Notes: generated by a model not told the origin, from the letters alone. Counted from the stretch's first letter, positions 1 to 8,130 are shown. The stretch: DNA of 17,072 nucleotides from Dickeya chrysanthemi NCPPB 402 (GCF_000406105.1 NZ_CM001974.1:306400-323471), one strand, 5' to 3'. Made by a program: numbers and translations.

Positions 1-355
1 GGGTAATGGTGATGACCAGATAGCCGTTGCCTACCATGTCATGCAGCGAACTATCGGGGGCAATGTCGCCTTGCAGCCGCGCCACGCCGCGCATCTGCTG
101 CTGATGATTGCCGTTGATCACCGCCAGCTTCAGCGGGCCGTCGCCCTGCAACTGCACGGTGATATCGCCGCTGAATTTCAGCGTCGCGGTCAGCAGACTG
201 GTCGCGACCAGCAGGTCGCCCAGCAGATTTTTGACCGGTGTGGGGTAGTCGTGATTAACCAGCATCTGCTGGAAGGTATCGCTTACCGTAACCAGTTCGC
301 CGCGAACAGCATGGTTTTCGAACAGATAACGGTGCAGTTGGTCATGATTGGCCAT
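1..355 (-). CDS. hslO: Hsp33 redox-regulated chaperone, N-terminal part (cut by window edge)
   Basis: This is the N-terminal 118 residues of Hsp33, a cytosolic holdase activated by oxidative unfolding. The start is ATG at 355 (read leftwards), giving [13 protein letters not shown], which closely matches E. coli HslO; a GAGA-type ribosome site lies just upstream. Matching family segments include the stretch after [15 protein letters not shown] and the [16 protein letters not shown] region of the core fold. The C-terminal redox switch with its zinc-binding cysteines (CxC and CxxC) lies beyond the window and cannot be checked. The gene follows hslR, as in E. coli, but is separated from it by 239 nt, almost all of it a repeat element. 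It may therefore depend on read-through or on its own promoter. Confidence 0.95.
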   Translation of the reverse strand, partial: MANHDQLHRYLFENHAVRGELVTVSDTFQQMLVNHDYPTPVKNLLGDLLVATSLLTATLKFSGDITVQLQGDGPLKLAVINGNHQQQMRGVARLQGDIAPDSSLHDMVGNGYLVITIT

Positions 356-383
356 AATTTTCTCTCGTGGTGACGACGGCTTA

Positions 384-594
384 GAGCCTGCCCCACCAAG
401 GCTATTTTACTTGCCATTTTGGACCTGGGCAGTGCTCTAAATCCTCACGTACTCCGTGTACGCTCCGGGTTACTCGCTGCGCTCGCCCGTTGGGCCGGAC
501 AAAGTGCTTTGTCCGTTCAACATGCGTTGCATGTTGTCTCCGCGCTGTCCGTGTCCAAACTGGCTGCGCCAATTACGCTTGGTGGGCTAGGCTC
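384..594. repeat. 211-bp TIR-bounded hairpin element (MITE-like) between hslR and hslO
   Basis: The ends are imperfect inverted repeats of about 18 bp: GAGCCTGCCCCACCAAGG at 384-401 and its near-complement at 577-594. The trinucleotide TTA flanks both sides (381-383 and 595-597) as a possible target duplication. The interior is rich in palindromes: GGACAAAG/CTTTGTCC at 497-514, CAACATGC/GCATGTTG at 518-536, and a CGTAC/GTACG pair near 450. It has no convincing ORF. The right end touches the hslR stop codon. Without the element the hslR-hslO gap would be about 28 nt, as expected for co-transcribed genes. Element status is inferred from structure; I believe similar sequences are dispersed in related genomes but could not search. 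Confidence 0.7.
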
Positions 595-1008
595 TTATTC
601 CGCGTCACTGTACTTGAATTTGATTAAATCCCGGCGTTCTTTTTTATCCGGTCTCCGGTCCGGATGCGGCATGGATAGCGCGTTCAGTTTTCTGGCCTGC
701 GCCAGTTGTTCACGCTTTTCAATGCTTTGCTGCGTTTCTTCATACAGTGCCTGCGCCTGTAACGCCGGGCGACGTTGATCGCTAACGGCGCGGACAATCA
801 CCGTGCGCGAGTCGTTCCCCTGGCGCAGCGTGATTTCGGCGTCCAGTTCCACCAGTTTGCCGGGTTTGCTGCGCTGGCCGTTGTAGTGCACTTTGCCGCC
901 GTCGATCATCTCGCGTGCCAGTGAGCGAGTTTTGTAAAAGCGCGCCGCCCACAACCACTTGTCCAGTCGGACTGCATTGCCATCATCATGTTGACTGTCT
1001 TTGCTCAT
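595..1008 (-). CDS. hslR: Hsp15, heat-shock S4-domain ribosome-associated RNA-binding protein
   Basis: Hsp15 binds free 50S subunits that carry a nascent chain and helps recycle stalled ribosomes. The 137-residue product has an N-terminal S4 RNA-binding domain (about residues 13-60, containing RLDKWLWAARFYKTRS and GGKVHYNGQRSKP). A basic C-terminal tail follows, with HPDRRPDKKERRDL; E. coli Hsp15 has 133 residues and is very similar. I chose ATG at 1008 rather than GTG at 1014 because an AGGAG motif ends 5 nt before the ATG. The start overlaps the yrfG stop in an ATGA arrangement, so translation is probably coupled. The TAA stop directly abuts the repeat element on its 3' side, but the C-terminus still looks family-like and intact. 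Confidence 0.96.
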   Translation of the reverse strand: MSKDSQHDDGNAVRLDKWLWAARFYKTRSLAREMIDGGKVHYNGQRSKPGKLVELDAEITLRQGNDSRTVIVRAVSDQRRPALQAQALYEETQQSIEKREQLAQARKLNALSMPHPDRRPDKKERRDLIKFKYSDAE

Positions 1009-1709
1009 GAGCACTCCTGATTACCGACAGGAATCGACTGGTGAATACCCGGCAGCAGCGCCAGGTAGTCGTTCATCGACGGGTGTTGCCGGAAGCGGTT
1101 TTCCTGCGGACTGGTCGAGTCAGGATTACTGACGCCCAGACAATAGCGGATGCCAAAAGCTCTGGCGGCATCCAGTATCGGCTCGTTGTCATCCACAAAC
1201 AGCGTGCGTTCCGGATTAAACCCGGTTTCCGCCTGCACCGCCTGCCATAAACGCTGATCTTCTTTGGGATACCCATAAGTATGGGTGGAAAGCAATAAAT
1301 CAAGGTGTTTATCCAGCCCGGTATGGGCGACTTTGACCGACAGGCCATGCGGATGAGCATTGGTCAGCAGAATAGTCCGGCGACCGCTTCTGCGCAGTGC
1401 GTGCAAAAACGGTGTGGTGTCGTCGCGCAGGCGGGCGCGGTGACCAATATCGCTGGTCATTTGGTGAATATCCAGACCCAGTCGCTCGCTCCAGTAGTCA
1501 AAGCAGTACCAGTTGAGGGTATGACGCACCGCCTGATATTCCACCGCGATCAACTGCTGCGCCTGATCCAGGCTGATATCACGCTGACGGCTGAGTGATT
1601 CCGGCACTAATTGCAGCCAGAAATAGCTGTCAAACGCGAGGTCGAGCAGCGTACCGTCCATATCCAGCAAAACGGTATCGATCTCATTCCAGTTCAGTTC
1701 GGGATTCAT
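1005..1709 (-). CDS. yrfG: GMP/IMP nucleotidase YrfG, HAD superfamily
   Basis: This is a 234-residue cytosolic HAD phosphatase. In E. coli the family member acts on purine nucleoside monophosphates such as GMP and IMP. HAD motif I is DMDGT (D16 nucleophile and D18), motif II is LLTNAHP, the motif III lysine is in GYPKEDQ, and motif IV is FVDDNEPILDAA. ATG at 1709 was chosen because MNPELNWNEIDTVLLDMDG aligns with the E. coli start region (222 aa) and GGAG lies 5 nt upstream. An open extension to 1805 has no family similarity and would read through a strong hairpin. The gene sits between igaA and hslR and overlaps hslR by 4 nt, pointing to one transcription unit. Confidence 0.95.
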   Translation of the reverse strand: MNPELNWNEIDTVLLDMDGTLLDLAFDSYFWLQLVPESLSRQRDISLDQAQQLIAVEYQAVRHTLNWYCFDYWSERLGLDIHQMTSDIGHRARLRDDTTPFLHALRRSGRRTILLTNAHPHGLSVKVAHTGLDKHLDLLLSTHTYGYPKEDQRLWQAVQAETGFNPERTLFVDDNEPILDAARAFGIRYCLGVSNPDSTSPQENRFRQHPSMNDYLALLPGIHQSIPVGNQECS

Positions 1710-1725
1710 ACATACTCCAGATACT

Positions 1726-1758
1726 TGCCCCGTCTCCGGTTGAACCGGAAACGGGGCA
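1726..1758. other. Strong intergenic hairpin between igaA and yrfG
   Basis: A 33-nt near-perfect palindrome: an 8-bp outer stem (TGCCCCGT/ACGGGGCA), one mismatch, then a 7-bp inner stem (TCCGGTT/AACCGGA) around a single central base. On the minus strand it lies in the 119-nt gap after igaA and ends about 9 nt before the yrfG GGAG. It has no U-tract on either side, so it is not a canonical terminator. It could act as an mRNA processing or stability element, or modulate yrfG translation; that role is inferred. Confidence 0.7.
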
Positions 1759-1828
1759 GTCGATGTTATCAGCGTAGCATAACCGTTAAACGCGGCCGAT
1801 CGCACCCATCGATTGAGGGGACCGGACG

Positions 1829-3964
1829 TTAGGGGTGAACCGTACTCTCGTACAAAGGGCCGGCGGCCGGTGCTTCCGGCACCAGATGACGCGCATAGTA
1901 TTGCTGGATATTGGCGATACGTTGCCGGCTACGGCGGCGTTTCACCAGCAGCAATACCAGGTTCAGGATCATAATCACGCTGAAAGCCAGCAACAGCAGA
2001 CAGGCGCCCAGCGAACGCCACATGGTGACGGCATCGGGTTCGCTATGCAGCGAAATATGGCGAGTACCGTTGGCGTCGATACTGATCTGGGTGATCACGC
2101 CGCTCGCTTCAAACGGTGTATGCAGCAGCAGAGATGAAAGGCGTTGCAGTTCCTGCCATTGTTCCTGCGGCGGCAGATCGCGCAGTGGTGCGACCGGCGC
2201 CTGATGATTGACGAATTGCCTGCCTTCGTCGCTGCGAATCAGAAAACCGCCCGGCGGCGGGCTGTTCAGTGAATTGGAGGCGGTAATGATTTCACGGCTG
2301 TAGAACTCGTCGGTGGCGCTTTTCACCAGCGCATCCAGCGATTCGGCGCTGACCGGGCGTAATACTACGCTCATGCCTTTTAATGCCCCGGAACGCGCTC
2401 GCTTAACCAGCAGATCCCAGTTTTTGGCGTTGCCCAGATTGATCAGTGCGTTTTTGAGGCGAGTACAATCTTCTTCTTTCTCGCATAACGCATCGGTTTT
2501 CAGCACGATATCCGAGAAGTTATTTAACAAAATCATGCCGGATTTTTGGATGGCGTCCGCCAGTTGCGAACTGACCTGATTATCGCTGGCTGCCGGGTGC
2601 AACTGTTCTTTCACCGTCTTTTGCAAGGCCGTGGTTTTCTCAATGGTATCCGATTCCGGTAATGGCAGCGGCGCAGCCTTGTTCCAGTAAATCGCCGCGC
2701 AATCGAATGGCGCAAATGCCGAGGCTTTAGAGGCGGTTGGGTTGAGACTGATCGGCGGCACATAACACATACCGCTGCCGCGCACCTGCAACTTGTCGCC
2801 GATGTGCAGCGGCATGCGCTCCAGCTCTTCTACCTGACTGACTTTGAGGCTGCTTGCACCCTGAACCCACGCCAGACTGAGCTTCAGCGGTAGGTCAAGC
2901 GGCACCGAGGTCAGCAGTAAGGTCAGGCTAAGCAGCGCACCGGCTGCCAATACGGCGTTTTTGCCCCACTGCTGTAACGGAAAGAATTTGACTTCGTTGT
3001 GCAACGACAGGTAATTGCCCTGACGAACGACCTGGCGGGTCAGGTAAATATCTACATCGGTTTTTCTGCCGAGGTCATAACCGATATACGGCTGCCAGTG
3101 TGGAGGATAGATAAGATCGATATTGCCGAGCGAGACGTTGCCGATCTGGCTTTGGCTGGTGTCGCTAAACAGTCCCATACATTGCGGCGTACCGTGCAGG
3201 CAGTGCACCTCGCGGAGCTCTTTTTGCGAAGGAGGTCGAAACAGTTGCCAGCACCCCCAAGCCATCATCAGACAGGCGGCGCCGGCCAGCCAGGGCAACA
3301 TCGCCAGCGGGCTGGTCAGGCTGAAGACCAGCAGCAGAAAGGCCAGGCTCAGCACCGCACTTTCGCGCAGGCCGCGTGAACGGTGCACCGCGTGTTCTTC
3401 TTTCGTTTCCTTGCGAATCGCTACCAGTTCGGTGTGTTCATGGATTTCCGGACGGATGGAGGCCTGCTCGCCTGGGATATCTGAACCGGCGAATGAATCC
3501 ATCTCGTTGACGAATTCCGTCAGCGAATGACCATTTAATGAAATAACCAGTGGGATCGAACGGGTTTTGATCAGTTCGATTTCATTGTTCTGGGTGATGT
3601 ATTGCTCCCAGCGTGCCGGCAGGTGGATTTCCTGAGTATCGATGTAATAGCGCCATTTGTTGGGCGCGTCGGTGCTTAACCCGTAGCGGGTAATGCTATG
3701 AGTGATGGGATACACCCGGTTGCCCGGCAATAATCGGGGTAACGTAGCCGGGACGGACGCAGAAACCGTGCTGTCCAGATGGGCCATGGTCAGATAACGT
3801 TCGATAGCAATACGCTCCGACGCGGTCAGCTGACGATGTCCTGATGGTGTAACCGGCAAACGCCTGGCGAATAGAAGACGACGATACATGAGATAGCCAA
3901 TGATCCCCCCTACGGTAATCAGACCGGCAAACAATACAGCCAATATGATGAGTATTGTGCGCAT
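1829..3964 (-). CDS. igaA: IgaA/UmoB/YrfF inner-membrane negative regulator of the Rcs phosphorelay
   Basis: IgaA is a polytopic inner-membrane protein that holds the Rcs envelope-stress phosphorelay in check, partly by contacting RcsD. It is essential in several enterobacteria that have an intact Rcs system. The product has 711 residues, the same as E. coli YrfF. Predicted membrane segments are near residues 3-23, 201-242 (two helices) and 337-357, plus one near the C-terminus. They flank cytoplasmic parts (SITRYGLSTDAPNKWRYY, HWQPYIGYDLGRKTD) and a large periplasmic part (GSGMCYVPP, RLKNALINLGN, LLRPVSAESLDAL). ATG at 3964 has GGAG 5 nt upstream and starts MRTILIILAVLFAG like the family. 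A further 64 open codons upstream are not family-like. The gene heads igaA-yrfG-hslR and is divergent from nudE. Confidence 0.96.
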   Translation of the reverse strand: MRTILIILAVLFAGLITVGGIIGYLMYRRLLFARRLPVTPSGHRQLTASERIAIERYLTMAHLDSTVSASVPATLPRLLPGNRVYPITHSITRYGLSTDAPNKWRYYIDTQEIHLPARWEQYITQNNEIELIKTRSIPLVISLNGHSLTEFVNEMDSFAGSDIPGEQASIRPEIHEHTELVAIRKETKEEHAVHRSRGLRESAVLSLAFLLLVFSLTSPLAMLPWLAGAACLMMAWGCWQLFRPPSQKELREVHCLHGTPQCMGLFSDTSQSQIGNVSLGNIDLIYPPHWQPYIGYDLGRKTDVDIYLTRQVVRQGNYLSLHNEVKFFPLQQWGKNAVLAAGALLSLTLLLTSVPLDLPLKLSLAWVQGASSLKVSQVEELERMPLHIGDKLQVRGSGMCYVPPISLNPTASKASAFAPFDCAAIYWNKAAPLPLPESDTIEKTTALQKTVKEQLHPAASDNQVSSQLADAIQKSGMILLNNFSDIVLKTDALCEKEEDCTRLKNALINLGNAKNWDLLVKRARSGALKGMSVVLRPVSAESLDALVKSATDEFYSREIITASNSLNSPPPGGFLIRSDEGRQFVNHQAPVAPLRDLPPQEQWQELQRLSSLLLHTPFEASGVITQISIDANGTRHISLHSEPDAVTMWRSLGACLLLLAFSVIMILNLVLLLVKRRRSRQRIANIQQYYARHLVPEAPAAGPLYESTVHP

Positions 3965-4385
3965 ATTATCTCCAGCCAACAGCGTAGGGTTCCCTCTGTT
4001 ATTTCCAGATAGTAACAAAACTACACGAACAATGTTAACCCACGTCGTACAGTTAATGACTGAATTAACCGAACATTGCTTGTTTAACAGTGTATGGTAG
4101 CAAGCGAAACGGGGAGCGAGAATGAGGAAAGTCTGAATTTTTTCTGATGAATCCATGTCTGATCTTCACCATGATAAGCATGTCACTTGTATAAAAAAAC
4201 TAATATGTTTGCATTGTTGCTAATTTGTAAATTCATCATGATGGAGTTGCAGCTACTGTTAATGTTAACGCACAATGTGACTCACTGAATATTCTTTAGG
4301 AAACAGCAGCCCTACCGCTTTGTGTTCCGTGTCGGTATTGACCTGAACGGGGAAAGCCTGTTGATGTTTCCTCATCGAGGCCACG
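3965..4385. other. Divergent igaA-nudE intergenic region (421 nt)
   Basis: AT-rich non-coding region between two divergent genes. It holds the candidate igaA promoter. Towards nudE there is a TATAAA at 4190-4195 inside an A-tract, without a convincing -35 at normal spacing. Several short TTAAC/GTTAA motifs occur (around 4033-4038, 4050-4075 and 4258-4268), but no operator of a known regulator is clear. Apart from the nudE ribosome site (GAGG, 5 nt before its ATG) I see nothing else definite. Confidence 0.5.
4009..4038 (-). promoter_or_regulatory. Candidate sigma-70 promoter for igaA
   Basis: Read on the minus strand: TTAACA (-35, 5 of 6 matches, 4038-4033), an 18-bp spacer, then TACTAT (-10, 4014-4009), about 45 bp before the igaA ATG. 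It is placed sensibly, but the -10 is only a moderate match. No transcript data support it. Confidence 0.35.
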
Positions 4386-4934
4386 ATGGATAATAACCTG
4401 CAAAAACCCAAAATCCTCAAGGTTGAGACCGTAGCCCGTTCACATCTGTTCAATGTGGAATCCGTTGATCTGGAATTTAGCAACGGTGAGCGCCGTATCT
4501 ATGAACGTATGCGCCCATCGGGCCGTGAAGCGGTGATGATCGTACCGGTTATCGGCGATGAGCTGCTGTTGATTCGCGAATATGCGGTCGGTATCGAGCA
4601 GTATGAGCTGGGGTTTCCCAAAGGTCTGATTGACCCGGGTGAAACGGTGTTTGAGGCGGCGAACCGTGAGCTGATGGAAGAGGTTGGGTTTGGCGCACAA
4701 CGGTTTGAATTGTTATCAACCCTGACGATGGCACCTTCTTATTTTTCCAGTTGTATGAATATCGTGGTGGCGAACGGCCTCTACCCTCAACGTCTGCAAG
4801 GCGATGAGCCGGAACCGTTGCAACTGGTGCGCTGGCCGTTAGCGGATATGATGGCGCTGCTGAAAGAACCGGATTTCCGCGAAGCGCGCAACGTGAGCGC
4901 ACTATTTTTAGCGCAACAGTTTTTAGCGCAATAA
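4386..4934 (+). CDS. nudE: ADP compounds hydrolase NudE (Nudix family)
   Basis: A 182-residue cytosolic Nudix hydrolase; the E. coli enzyme cleaves ADP-ribose, AppppA-type dinucleotides and NADH. The Nudix box (GX5EX7REUXEEXGU) is intact at residues 80-102: G80, E86, R94-E95 and E98-E99, then V100-G101-F102. Strong family matches include KVETVARS, VESVDLEFSNGERR, MAPSYFSSCMNIVVA and FREARNVSALFL. The start is ATG at 4386 with GAGG 5 nt upstream. The C-terminus contains a 12-bp direct repeat (TTTTTAGCGCAA at 4905-4916 and 4920-4931) encoding FLAQ-QFLAQ, where E. coli has a different tail. The gene is divergent from igaA and convergent with mrcA, so it is probably monocistronic, ending at the terminator at 5237-5266. 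Confidence 0.96.
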   Translation: MDNNLQKPKILKVETVARSHLFNVESVDLEFSNGERRIYERMRPSGREAVMIVPVIGDELLLIREYAVGIEQYELGFPKGLIDPGETVFEAANRELMEEVGFGAQRFELLSTLTMAPSYFSSCMNIVVANGLYPQRLQGDEPEPLQLVRWPLADMMALLKEPDFREARNVSALFLAQQFLAQ

Positions 4935-4951
4935 TTTTTATCGTAATCAGC

Positions 4952-5151
4952 TATACCCAAAATAATTCGAGTTGCAGGAAGACGGCGACGCAGCGAATCC
5001 CCGGGAGCTTACTCAAGTAAGTGACTGGGGTGAGCGACAAATCTGCCGGGAGCAGATTTGAACGCAGCGCGCTGCGGCCCGTAGGGCGAGGCCCAGGGAG
5101 GGGCCGAGTAATAAAGCCAACGCACCTGCAACTTGAAGTATGACGGGTATA
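4952..5151. repeat. ERIC element carrying an internal insertion of about 73 bp
   Basis: The termini are inverted: TATACCCAAAATAATTCGAG at 4952-4971, followed by TTGCAGG, matches the complement of the right end (CCTGCAACTTGAAGTATGAC, then GGGTATA, ending at 5151). The segment at 4993-5036 is the recognisable ERIC core: a CTTACT/AGTAAG stem inside CCCC/GGGG arms, ending in TGACTGGGGTGAGCG. The standard ERIC is about 127 bp; this copy has 200. The extra bases lie mostly at about 5037-5113 and contain the hairpin AATCTGC/GCAGATT, a GCAGCGCGCTGC palindrome and GGCCC/GGGCC arms. It lies in the nudE-mrcA convergent gap. ERIC identity rests on remembered consensus sequence. Confidence 0.85.
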
Positions 5152-5236
5152 AATAGCGCACTGATAATGGCCGCCGGTTGCCGGTATTGCCGTCCGGGCG
5201 GCGGTGCAACCAGCGACTTTCGGTGTGAGTCCCTAA

Positions 5237-5266
5237 AGAAAAAGGCGCATATCGCGCCTTTTTTCT
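5237..5266. terminator. Bidirectional intrinsic terminator between nudE and mrcA
   Basis: A GGCGC/GCGCC stem (5244-5248 and 5254-5258) with an ATATC loop is flanked by five A residues on the left and six T residues on the right. It therefore gives a stem plus U-tract on both strands. It sits 57 nt beyond the mrcA stop and about 300 nt beyond the nudE stop, as expected between convergent genes. Confidence is high from structure alone. Confidence 0.85.
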
Positions 5267-5322
5267 GCTGGTGATGACGGTCTTTGCCGCTGTTGTTGTC
5301 GGCGGTGTATCCGCCTAGGGGA

Positions 5323-7881
5323 TCAGAACAGCTCCTCCGCCTGACCGCTGCTGGTGTTGAACAGGGTAGTCCCTGCATCATGCACGGCCCGTTCATTGGG
5401 CTGGGTACCGTCGATGAAATATTCCTGACGGCTGTTCGCGCCGCCATCCGACAGTTTGCCGCTGCTGCGATCGATAGTGACCGTGACGATCCCCTGCGGC
5501 GGCGGCGTCTTCTGCTCCGGTACGCCGTTCAGCGCGACCTTCATAAAGTCGTCCCAGGCCGGCTCGGCACTTTTCGCACCGCCTTCGTAACCGGAAATCT
5601 GGTCGCGAATCACACCGGATGCCGACGTCCGGCCAAGGTCTCGGCGATGATCGTCAAAACCAATCCATACGGAGGCGACGATATTGGGGCCGTAACCTGA
5701 GAACCAGGCGTCTTTCGAGTTATTGGTGGTACCGGTTTTACCGCCGATGTCGTGGCGTTGCAGTACCTTACCTGCGCGCCAGCCGGTTCCCATCCAGCCC
5801 GGTTCACCGAATACGTTACTGTTGAGCGCGTCTTTGATCAGGAATGCCAAAGGCGTACTGATGACATGCGGCGCGTAAGGCTGCATCGCGGCTTGTCTGG
5901 CGACTTCCGACGGGGTAATCGGGTCAACCTGCGGTGCCGCCTGCACCGGATTTTCCTGCGATGTCGCGACATTTTCCATGCTGTCGTCCGACAAGACGGC
6001 GGAACGTTGCGTATCCCCGTAAATCACCGGCAGATTGCAGGTATCGCAGACGATTTTCGGCATCGCGGTGAAGAGGTTATTACCGGCGGCATTGTCGATT
6101 TTGGTGATGAAGTAAGGGTCCACCAAATAGCCGCCGTTGGCCATGACCGAGTAACCGCGAACAACCTGTAACGGCGTAAAAGACGCCGCGCCGAGCGCCA
6201 GCGATTCGGTATGTACGATATTCTGTTCCGGGAAACCGAAGCGCTCCAGATAATTGGCGGCGTAATCCACGCCCATAGCGCGCATGGCGCGCACCATCAC
6301 CACGTTTTTCGACTGCCCCAGCCCCTGACGCAAACGGATTGGGCCGTCATACTCCGCCGGCGAGTTTTTCGGGCTCCAGTCGGAACCTGCACCCGGATCC
6401 CAGCGCGTAATCGGCGCGTCGTTAAGGATGGTAGCCAGCGTCAGGCCTTTATCCATCGCTGCGGTGTACAGGAACGGCTTGATGTTCGACCCTACCTGCC
6501 GCAACGCCTGCGTGGCACGGTTGAACTTGCTTTGGTTGAAATCGAAACCGCCGACCAGCGCCAGTACCGCGCCGTCTTTCGGATTGAGCGACACCAACGC
6601 CGAGTTGACGTCGGGCACCTGTGCCAGCCACCAGTCGTTATCGACTTTGCGTACCCAGATTTGCTGGCCGGCTTCCAGTACGTCGGTGACGCGTTTGGGC
6701 GTGGGGCCTTGCTGATCATCGGAACGGTAGGCGCGGGCCCAGCGTACCCCGACCATCGGCAGTTCGATTTTGTCGCCGCTCGCCAGTATGGCGTGGGCTT
6801 TGTCTGCGCCGGCATCGGTCACGACCGCCGGGAAAAGCGGCCCGTAAACCGGCAGTTTTTTCAGTGCTTCGACAATCTTGTCTTGCGTCAGGGCCGGCAT
6901 GCCGACTTTCCACAACACCTGGTCCGGCCCGCGATAGCCGTGGCGCATGTCATAAGCGATGACATTGTTGTGTACGGCGTCTTCCGCCGCCAGTTGCAAC
7001 TTACGGGTAATGGTGGTGTAGACCTGATAACCGTCGTTATACGCATCCTCGCCGTAGCGTTTCACCATTTCCTGACGAACCATCTCGGCCAGATACGGCG
7101 CGGAGAAAGCGATTTCCGGCGCGTGATAATCCGCCACCAGTTTTTCGCTACGGGCTTGATTGTACTGCGCCTGTGTAATGTAGTTTTCGTCCAACATGCG
7201 GGACAACACCACATTACGGCGAGCAACGGCGCGATCGTAGGAATAGAGCGGGTTGAAGGTAGACGGAGCCTTCGGCAGGCCGGCAATCATCGCCATCTGC
7301 GCCAACGTCAACTGGTCAACCGGGCGGCCGAAATACACCTGCGCCGCCGCACCGACGCCGTAAGCGCGGTAACCCAGATAGATCTTGTTCAGATACAGCT
7401 CAAGGATTTCTTCTTTAGTCAGCGTTTGCTCAATGCGAATCGCCAGAAACACTTCCTTGATTTTACGCAGCAGCGTGCGTTCCGGGCTCAGGAAGAAGTT
7501 TCTCGCCAATTGTTGGGTGATGGTACTGGCCCCCTGCGACGCATGGCCGGAAGTCAGGGCGATTACCGCCGCACGGATGATCCCCTGCGGGTCAACGCCG
7601 TGATGCTCAAAAAAGCGGCTGTCTTCCGTTGCGATAAACGCGTTCACCAGTGTCGGCGGGATCTGCTCCAGCTTCAGCGGGATACGCCGTTTTTCACCGA
7701 ACTGGGCGATCAGTTCGCCATCGGCGCTGTAAACCTGCATCGGAGTCTGCAGGCGAACATCTTTCAGCGTGGCGACATCGGGTAATTGTGGCTCGATATA
7801 GCGATAGAGGCCATAGAGCGAAGCAACTCCCAGCAGAATGCAACTCACTGCAAGGATGAATAGGTACTTTACGAACTTCAC
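5323..7881 (-). CDS. mrcA: Penicillin-binding protein 1A (bifunctional transglycosylase/transpeptidase)
   Basis: A class A PBP that polymerises and cross-links peptidoglycan at the outer face of the inner membrane. It has 852 residues; E. coli PBP1a has 850. A signal-anchor helix lies at about 5-26. The GT51 transglycosylase domain (about 50-225) has catalytic E86 in ATEDSRFFEHHG, plus GASTITQQLARN and KEVFLAIRIE. A linker/OB-type region lies at about 310-420. The transpeptidase domain has S465-N-I-K468, S524-K-N and K715-T-G. GTG at 7881 was chosen because VKFVKYLFILAV aligns with the E. coli start; a TTG 8 codons upstream is less likely, and the ribosome site is weak (GGA 9 nt before). A TATACT-like -10 (7939-7934, minus strand) lies upstream. 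The gene is divergent from hofM, as in E. coli. Confidence 0.97.
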   Translation of the reverse strand: MKFVKYLFILAVSCILLGVASLYGLYRYIEPQLPDVATLKDVRLQTPMQVYSADGELIAQFGEKRRIPLKLEQIPPTLVNAFIATEDSRFFEHHGVDPQGIIRAAVIALTSGHASQGASTITQQLARNFFLSPERTLLRKIKEVFLAIRIEQTLTKEEILELYLNKIYLGYRAYGVGAAAQVYFGRPVDQLTLAQMAMIAGLPKAPSTFNPLYSYDRAVARRNVVLSRMLDENYITQAQYNQARSEKLVADYHAPEIAFSAPYLAEMVRQEMVKRYGEDAYNDGYQVYTTITRKLQLAAEDAVHNNVIAYDMRHGYRGPDQVLWKVGMPALTQDKIVEALKKLPVYGPLFPAVVTDAGADKAHAILASGDKIELPMVGVRWARAYRSDDQQGPTPKRVTDVLEAGQQIWVRKVDNDWWLAQVPDVNSALVSLNPKDGAVLALVGGFDFNQSKFNRATQALRQVGSNIKPFLYTAAMDKGLTLATILNDAPITRWDPGAGSDWSPKNSPAEYDGPIRLRQGLGQSKNVVMVRAMRAMGVDYAANYLERFGFPEQNIVHTESLALGAASFTPLQVVRGYSVMANGGYLVDPYFITKIDNAAGNNLFTAMPKIVCDTCNLPVIYGDTQRSAVLSDDSMENVATSQENPVQAAPQVDPITPSEVARQAAMQPYAPHVISTPLAFLIKDALNSNVFGEPGWMGTGWRAGKVLQRHDIGGKTGTTNNSKDAWFSGYGPNIVASVWIGFDDHRRDLGRTSASGVIRDQISGYEGGAKSAEPAWDDFMKVALNGVPEQKTPPPQGIVTVTIDRSSGKLSDGGANSRQEYFIDGTQPNERAVHDAGTTLFNTSSGQAEELF

Positions 7882-8130
7882 CGGAGATTTTCCATTCAGT
7901 AGCAATTGAATAGTTTATAAACAGACGGGCGCTAGTATAAAGGGAAGCCAGCAAGGTGGATATACCTGTCGTCTTTCAGGTTACAGGCGCATGGCTGCTC
8001 TCTGTTCCCGGCCCTTTCCCCTTGAGGGTAAGGCAAAATAACCGGGCATTACTCTGCTGTCGCCCAGCCTGCATCTCGACGCCCATCGGGTATCTGTTCT
8101 GTTGTGAAACGATAAGGAGATCGAACATTC

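Larger units (their letters stand above)
4935..5322. other. nudE-mrcA convergent intergenic region (388 nt)
   Basis: No gene is visible here. It contains the ERIC copy (4952-5151), a GC-rich stretch that can fold (5171-5211; stems GGTTGC/GCAACC and GCCG/CGGC), the bidirectional terminator (5237-5266), and a short GGCGG/CCGCC hairpin at 5301-5315 just beyond the mrcA stop. The part between the ERIC and the terminator resembles no RNA family I recognise. Confidence 0.6.

Noticed and set aside
419..778. Open frame running through the 211-bp repeat element into the antisense of hslR
   Set aside because: It is made of repeat-element palindromes and hslR antisense; no ribosome site or domain is apparent.
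3965..4156. N-terminal extension of igaA by 64 codons
   Set aside because: The extension is not family-like, and the internal ATG at 3964 has a good ribosome site and gives exactly the family length of 711 residues.
6211..7785. Long open frame (524 codons) on the plus strand opposite mrcA
   Set aside because: It lies entirely antisense to a strongly conserved gene, its translation is rich in Arg/His/Gln/Val as expected of a GC-rich shadow frame, and it shows no family resemblance.
8103..8118. TGTGA-N6-AAGGA as a CRP or Sxy/CRP-S site before hofM
   Set aside because: Only one half-site fits and it overlaps the ribosome site region, too close to the start codon for an activator site.
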